From the NCBI GenBank assembly GCA_963693315.1, contig OY856186.1, positions 70,206,019 to 70,270,018 of the forward strand: DNA of 64,000 nt, read 5' to 3'. Positions within the stretch are counted from its first letter, which is position 1. The number at the start of each line of letters is the position of its first letter. The DNA comes from Diogma glabrata (lineage: Eukaryota; Arthropoda; Insecta; Diptera; Cylindrotomidae). The position numbers and the translations under genes are program-made. The notes beneath the pieces were generated by a model. It worked only from the letters and a program-made list of their open reading frames with translations, was not told the DNA's origin and did no database searches. Of the stretch, positions 57,401-64,000 are shown in pieces.

Positions 57401-58560
57401 AGATATCATATTTTTGTGGTGTGATCATTCAACTTTAAAACTCTTGTTCATCAATTAATGAAGCAGATTTATTGCAATTAAAGGTAATATGACCGCTTAC
57501 TTGCATGCAAAGCTGTCCTCCATTTTCTTCACCCAAAAAAAATCACAAGAAAAAATTCACCTTCCACGTTTGAGTTGTATTAATCACGAACTGACAGCTG
57601 GAGAATTAAAAAACACGATCGACTAAGAGACGTCAACCTTCAAAATGCAAATGTAATAGAACTAAGAGATTGAAGAGACTACAGTCGATCCATATATACC
57701 AAAAAAAATTCCTTTTTGAAAATCGAAAAACTCGAATATAGGGTTCCAGATGTAAAACAATTAATTCAAATCAAGTGTTAGGAAATTTTTATAGTTATAC
57801 AAAACTGCTTGGTTTTTCAAAACATTGCGCAAAAACAATTTTACGATACAACTTATTTCCGATATAATAATAACATTTATCATTGAATTTAGAACGAATC
57901 AAGTGCAAGTCTAATCGACGGTAAGGCGTTCAGGTATTACAAAACTACAAAAGCTGTACAGGGAAGTTCGGTTTTATATCGGAAAGATTGTTTGAAGTAA
58001 ATTTTCTTTTTCATGCAAAGAAAAAAAATTGAAGATATAACAAAGCAAGATAATACTTCTTTGCATGTTAATGACTGTAAAAAATAAACGCACAACTGTT
58101 TCAAGGTTTGGGAAAACTTCGTAGTGTAACTGCGGTTAGTGTTTAGAGAATTCAAATTGGAGTAATAGAGTGAACTGAAGCGGATGGAAATATAATATGA
58201 GTCAATTTTAGTGCGTTGCAAAATTAAATTATGGGCAAAATTTAAGGAGAATTTTTACATTCATACAATTTTCGGTCAAAATGGAAATTTAATATAGGTA
58301 GTGAAACTTTTTTAATTAATTACAATTTAAAATTAATTAGTATAATGAGTTCAATTCTCTTCAAATATGTCGGTCCAGCTAATGAAAATTTACTTTAATT
58401 TTAAGAAAAACAAGATAACTATGAGTTACGGGGACTAATAGAAATATGACTATGGATGATGAATGGATGAGAAACTATTATGAGGGGTAACGGTTGATAA
58501 TAGAAATGACACTTAATGAAGCTATGACTATGATATACTATGTTCAGACTATCCATTACA
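54440..58560 (-). mobile_element. Solo LTR of a related gypsy family, 4121 bp
   Basis: It starts TGTAATGAAGAGC and ends CAGACTATCCATTACA, as in the LTRs at 8234-12857 and 21052-25676, and has a 4-bp ATCG duplication. Homology is clear in the first 400 bp and in the last 1 kb (for example TGTAATAGAACTAAGAGA near 57650 and GTCAATTTTAGTGCGTTGCA near 58202). The middle has a different tandem array. No internal region is present, so it arose by recombination between two LTRs of a full element. Confidence 0.9.
54905..56040. repeat. Tandem array of about 26 bp in the solo LTR
   Basis: Units such as GTAGTCAAAAGCGTTGACTAAATTT and GTAATCAAAATCGTTGAATAAATTT alternate about 40 times with variation. The array occupies the same relative place as the 79-bp array in the large element. 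Minus-strand frames through it (for example 55616-55906) are repeat artefacts. Confidence 0.85.
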
Positions 58561-58564
58561 ATCG
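58561..58564. repeat. Target-site duplication ATCG, right
   Basis: This is the partner of 54436-54439. Confidence 0.8.
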
Positions 58565-61500
58565 AATTATGTTATGATCATTTGGCTTTAAAAAACGTTG
58601 CGAAAAGCAAACTAAATTATATTAATTGTATTTCTGCATTTATCTATTTATTGTTTATTGATTTATTTAATTATTTTTATATTAATTTATTGATTGATTT
58701 ATTTTTATTAATTTATTTTTTTTTTGTTTGCTTTTTTATTTATTTTTTACTTTAAATACCGTTTGTTATTAGAAATTGTTTTTTTTTTTTTAATTTTTTA
58801 ATTTTTAATTTCTTTATTGATTTTAACCTATTCTTGTTTTAATTTGTAGTTTATATTTAAAGAGAACGTGTACGTTTAAGTTGAGGTGTAGCATGCTTTT
58901 AACTCTTTTAGTAATATCACAGCATGCATACTTTAGAACATCAAATTCAAAATAAAGTTGACCAATACCACCTAAGTTCTAACAAAACGATATGAATTAA
59001 ATATAATGTCTAATAATTTTAAAACCCCACATTTAAATTTAAGCGAAGTATCCCTACAGCCACATCGCAGGCTTTCCATTCTATTTTATAACTTAAAAAA
59101 ATATCAATTTTTTATTCTGATTTTCATTGCAATTTATTTTTCTTTTCTTCTTTTCAGAACAAAAAATTTTGTGATAAAAAACAAGATGATGAAATTTACA
59201 AGATAAAAAATGTTGGACATTAAGCTCTGCATTGTTTTCGTAAGTATTTAGCTTTTTTATGATTTTTGTATATGAAAATATTGTGGTTTTTGTCGTTAAT
59301 TAATAATTTTTTGTTGTGTTTTTTTTCAACTAAGCCATTTTATTTATGTTAATAGTTAGTTCTCTTACCATATTACAGTTGTCACAATAACATTATTTAC
59401 TTTAATTATCTTGTTTTGTTAAAATAAATGAGGTTATGTTAATATTTAAATGTATTGTTGCTTGTGAAGAGTTGAAATTTGGATTTATGTTTTGGTTCAA
59501 CAATAAAAAATAAAATGTTTTGAATAAATAAGAAATTAATGAGACAACTCAAAATGAAGAAGTAAGTAAATGTATTATTTGTGTTGTATTCAGCATCATC
59601 AAAAAATCGATTACAGAGATTTTTAAACTTTTTTGTAAGGCTTATAAATGGTTTGGAAGAGATTTTTTATTTTAGAATGTTTGTGAAAAGTGATAATTTC
59701 AGCAATATTATTTGGAATTTCCAGCTTTTAAATATTTCTTGTAATTTTGGAAAAATTGCACAAGTACTTTTATAGTTGTGTAATTTCATGTTTAATTATA
59801 TTAATCTGAGTTTGAAACGCTTCTCATATCATTCCTTTACTCTGTTCTTTCAGAACGAGGGAAACTAATAAAATATCGTTCTTACTCCTAAATTGAAATA
59901 AATATTTTCTTTCAAATACTAAAATATTTTATATTTGCTTCAAATTTGAAACTTTTCAATGTTAAAATATATATAATTTTTGTGAATGTTTTGTTTAATT
60001 ATGCATGTATTGCTAGAAAAATGAATAAAAAGGATGACGAAAAGGTACTAATTTTTCTCTTTTGCAAATCGAATGAAAGAAAAGAAAAATATAATCAACT
60101 AGGAAGTTGAAGTAGGAGTGAAATCAAATAAAACAAAAATTCTACCCTTACGAGTAAGAACGATATTGCTATTATAAACATTTTAATTTATGAATACTAT
60201 TTTAAGGAGTGAAATGTGTGCTTGAATAAAATAATCAAAAAAAATCGAATAAAATAAAATGAGTGCTTGAAATTTGGACACTTTCCAAAGAAACATCTAA
60301 AAACTTTCATATGGAATGTGCTATTTTCAGATATAAAAGCAATAAAATATGACATAAATTTAGACTATAAACGATATCTCAAAAAGCCGATCATTTGAGT
60401 TGCAAAAATATTATATTCTGAAAATATTTTGAGCTTATTGGTACATGGTTGATCAATAAAAGGATATTTTGAAGAAACAAATGTTATGTCAAACAAGACT
60501 AAAATGCAGGTTTTCGCCATAAATATAAAATATCTTTCATAAATAATAATAATAAGGGCTAACGGTGCAATTACCTACCTGCAATTTTTTGGATGTCATT
60601 ATTGCATTTTCAAAACGTACATAATACAATAAAATTCAAAATGTTTAAATTTGGTTTAAGACAAAAGTTTTCGTGTAATTAAATTTTTTTTTTAATTTCT
60701 TCGAATAACAATAGCTATTTATAAAACAAGTGGAACACATATTTTTTTATTGCACGATTTTGGAAATTGACTAATAAAACGCAGGCTACATTTGTTATCA
60801 GTTTAAGTGCAATAAATGTTTTCACGTGTTCCATACAACTATGATAATGCAAAAAGCACTTATGATATTTACAACATAGCATTAAATGAAATTATAACAC
60901 ATGTTGAATTAAAATCTAAAATGTAGGTAGGTGTTAGAGGACAAAATAATATTTAATAATTTTTTACATAAAAAAAATTTCCAAAATAAAAATATAAAAT
61001 AGTAGACATCATAAAGTTTTATTTGAGTGCAATAAAGGCATGGTGGCGTTATTATTTTTCGTTATTGTTTTGTTGGTATTACGTTTTTATGTTGTTACGA
61101 TTTAAACTGCTTGTTCTGATTATATGACTTTCTGAATTACACTGGTCGTGATCACATATTTCTTAATTTCATATTTCCTACTTATTTTAAAAGCGAAACT
61201 TGTTTTGTACCTACTTCTTCTAATTTCATCAACATGTTTATTTGTGTTCAAGGTCTACTTAAACCTTGCAATTCTCAAATATTTATTTTTTGTAATTATC
61301 GTGGATAGTCTGGTCTTATCTACGTCTTGTCCCTTAAAGCTGTTGAGCGTCATTTGAAGCTACTTAATTCTACTTGTTATTACAAACACTGCAACATCAG
61401 ACATCTGTTAGAAAATGGTATTGGTTTCTTTACCGATTAAAAAAATTATCACCATACGAATTTTAGCACCGAAAGATCTCTAGATTGAATTATATTCACG

Positions 61501-63700
61501 AACTCATTATCAAAACAAAAAAAATATCAAAAAAAAAAAAATATTCGTGTAGTCAACAAATTTTTTGTTTGAGAATAATAAAGAAATTAAAAACATATAT
61601 AAAGAAAAACTTAACTTATAAATATTGAATGCTGAATTGTGTAGTTGAACAGCTGCTTTTAAATAAAAATAAGCTTGTATTGACTGCGAATCTAAGCGAA
61701 TCTAATGCCAGCTTAATATGGCACATAATCATCAGAATCATCAAATCTATTATGTTCTATTTATGAAAAAACAAAAAATAGAAAAAAACGCAATTGTAAC
61801 GACCTCAATATGAGCGCATAGTCACTCGAAACTAGCCGTCACAAAAATAAAATAAATATATCACAAAAAAATAAAGAATTTTTTTTATCTAAGAAAATAA
61901 TTGTTTAAATAATTGCAAAATTATCACGAAGGCACACAGCTTGATACTCAAAAATACTCCTTTTTAACGCTCAAGAGTTAAATTAATTATGGTTTTTCCC
62001 AAAAAAGCAAACATACCTACGTGATTATAACACGAAAGAATTTTTATTCATCCGGCATTTTAAAATTTTTATTTTTCTTTTTCTCGTTATTTTGAACAAA
62101 CAAAACAAGAAATCTTCCATACATTCAGAAAGAAAGACACCGAAAATAATATACTTCTTCATTATCAATCATACAAACATAGGTTTTTAGCTGTTTTTAA
62201 ATTTATTTGTGGTTTGCCGTAGACAATAACGTAATGAATCAAATTATTTAATCATACATAACTAGATAAGGAAAATGACATCGAAATTGATAACAGCACA
62301 ATAGTTTGTCTCACGCTCACCCGAATGAAGTGTCCAATCATACGGTTTAGACGTTTCTTATATATTTAGTTTTTAATGTGCCTAATAAGACAACACTTTC
62401 TGTGGTGGCTTGTCACTATTCGGGATTACAACCAGTCTTGGAAGATTCCATGTTTTCAAAAAATTCATTATAATGCTTCCTATTATTTTCGGGTTTTTAG
62501 TTTTTGCAGTTTTTACAATAATCGATCACTTCTAACGTGACCCTAAAAACAAGTGTTCTGAACAGTATCCAACACATACCATTCAAAATAGTTATTTCGT
62601 ATTGTTCTCGATGCTGCTTTTTGGGTTTCGTTAGAACTGATCAAAGAAATATCTCCATTGTTCTATTGTAGCATTCGACTTAACCAGAAGTTCTTATGCT
62701 GGGGTAGTGACCGCCGGAAATTGCCTAGCAATGAATCACCGGAAACACTAGTATAGCTGAGCAGTTCCAGGTCATCGCAACAGCATTTGTTCTAGCATGT
62801 GACCTGAGTCTGACCCCCTCTGATTAAAATTTCTGACCCCCTCTGGTAAAATTTCATATACAGATTTCCAATAAAAAATTAAAAAAACTGTTTCTTTCAA
62901 AAAATTAAATTTCGCTCTAGGGATGACACAGGGTGGCGGCAAAGTTTTAGGGGTTTGCGAAACATGAGTATCTTTGAATATCGATTGCTAACGATTGACT
63001 AAACCGATTTAAGTCATTTATAGCTCATTGGAAAGGTAATTGATAGGACTTATAAAAAAATTACTTACAATTTTTTAATAATTTTTTGAAAGCGTGTTAA
63101 ACTTAAAAAAAATTTCAAAGATGGCGCTGTTGGGAGTACCTTCACTTTTACCACTTTTTCCAGAAAAAAAATGTTTAATTATTTCGTAATCTAAAATGAA
63201 AGTTTCTCAAGTATATAATTTTTCGTTTTAAAAATATAATTTTTACAAAAATTTCCTTTCCGTTTTTTTTTCTATTTTTTTTTTTAACCAATGCAATGAA
63301 TCATCTATTTAACTCAACCCACCGGAATTCTTATTTTATAATAATTGAATGGCCATATAATTATTTTAAGGATACAAATTAGCATTTAAGGGTGTGAATG
63401 CTTTTATACCCGTCCGAAATTAATTTTAAAAGCATGGACAAATCAAGTACCGTACTTTGTTACCTGTTAATGATAATACCTGTCACAAAATGAGAGCGCA
63501 GTAATGAAAATAATAGTCTTTAGAGATATTTTGAGCGTATAGCATCATTACTAAATTCATTTGTCAAACTTGTGAAAAAAAAATTTGTGTTGTGTTAGAA
63601 AAGAAGCTTCAAAGTGTTTTAATAGTTAAAATAAGTTTTTTAAAACATGTTTAAAGCCATTTGGTATCGGCAAGTGTTCAAAAACTTTAAAATATGTTAC
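58565..63700. other. Long unassigned AT-rich region
   Basis: Over 5 kb without a recognisable gene. There is low-complexity T/A sequence at 58620-58810 and only short chance frames (59006-59206, 59581-59775, 61148-61357). On the minus strand around 62300-62700 there are protein-like stretches broken by stops, which could be a decayed transposon ORF that I do not recognise. A direct repeat TCTGACCCCCTCTG occurs at about 62811 and 62832. Confidence 0.4.
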
Positions 63701-63728
63701 ACCTTAAGTTCAGAATAAATTACGTTCG

Positions 63729-64000
63729 ATGAACTTTGTGTTTAATTTACGTACGCAAATGCGAATTTGTTCGTCTTGTAGAATTCGTCTCTTAATGATC
63801 AGTTCCACTGGAGGTATTGAAACTGAAAATACAGGTGATACAGAATCAATTGCGAGTGATGAAATATTGGAGGAACAGCCACAGCCTATCAGCGGACCAA
63901 GCGTTATACGAGATATTATTTCATCACCAACGATAGTCAATATGGAACGTGATGAGCTAATTAACCGAATAAATAAACATATTGTGCCATTTGTATCTAA
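63729..64000 (+). CDS. Partial unknown protein at the right edge
   Basis: From ATG 63729 the frame stays open for 90 codons and leaves the window; upstream it is bounded by a TAA near 63705. Base composition is milder than in the flanks, and the predicted protein looks natural: an N-terminal basic part with CSSC at residues 14-17, then an acidic Ser/Glu stretch (ENTGDTESIASDEILEEQPQ), then a mixed helical-looking part (MERDELINRINKHIV). I do not recognise the family. It could be the first exon of a host gene or the start of a transposon protein. Later ATGs at 63759 and 63795 are possible starts. The opposite-strand frame is a shadow. Confidence 0.45.
   Translation, partial: MNFVFNLRTQMRICSSCRIRLLMISSTGGIETENTGDTESIASDEILEEQPQPISGPSVIRDIISSPTIVNMERDELINRINKHIVPFVS

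Overview
This is an AT-rich, repeat-dominated eukaryotic window, most likely from an insect. The primer-binding site of its large retrotransposon matches the 3' end of an insect-type tRNA-Lys(CUU), as I recall that tRNA, and every retroelement clade seen is common in insects. I found no complete host gene. One open frame runs off the right edge (63729-64000, + strand) and could be the first exon of a gene or part of another transposon. A 200-base assembly gap lies at 28495-28694.

Layout. 231-3340: a broken RTE-like non-LTR retrotransposon on the - strand, next to an integrase relic of a Ty3/gypsy element (3340-3960). 4000-7080: AT-rich spacer with small repeats, a long inverted repeat (5056-5205) and a possible MITE. 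7085-8233 and 25681-26480: two halves of one decayed + strand gypsy pol, split inside its RNase H region by a young 17.4-kb gypsy-type retrotransposon (8234-25676, - strand). 26584-32300: a tRNA-like relic, the gap, satellite-like monomers and a 50-80 bp AT-rich tandem array. 32300-35400: a frameshifted non-LTR element. 35560-38050: a GC-richer patch, an ATTCATTAT minisatellite and a hairpin. 38651-41272, 41922-44956 and 47480-47797: three members of a non-autonomous family whose ends carry an AGGGTTCCGT-type motif. 50402-53640: a non-LTR element with an intact 994-residue endonuclease/reverse transcriptase. 54440-58560: a solo LTR related to the large element. 58565-63700: unassigned AT-rich sequence.

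The centrepiece is the 17.4-kb element. It has two nearly identical 4.6-kb LTRs (TGTAATG...CATTACA), a 4-bp target duplication (CCGC), a perfect 18-nt tRNA-Lys primer site, a leader rich in perfect hairpins, a Gag-like ORF with an N-terminal RING-H2 finger, and an uninterrupted protease-RT-RNaseH-integrase frame. Gag has a candidate -1 slippery site leading into a middle ORF. The stop of that ORF overlaps an ATG (ATGA), and in this copy an 11-bp tandem duplication puts that ATG out of frame with pol. The LTRs carry a 79-bp tandem array. The solo LTR carries an unrelated-looking array of about 26 bp at the equivalent place.
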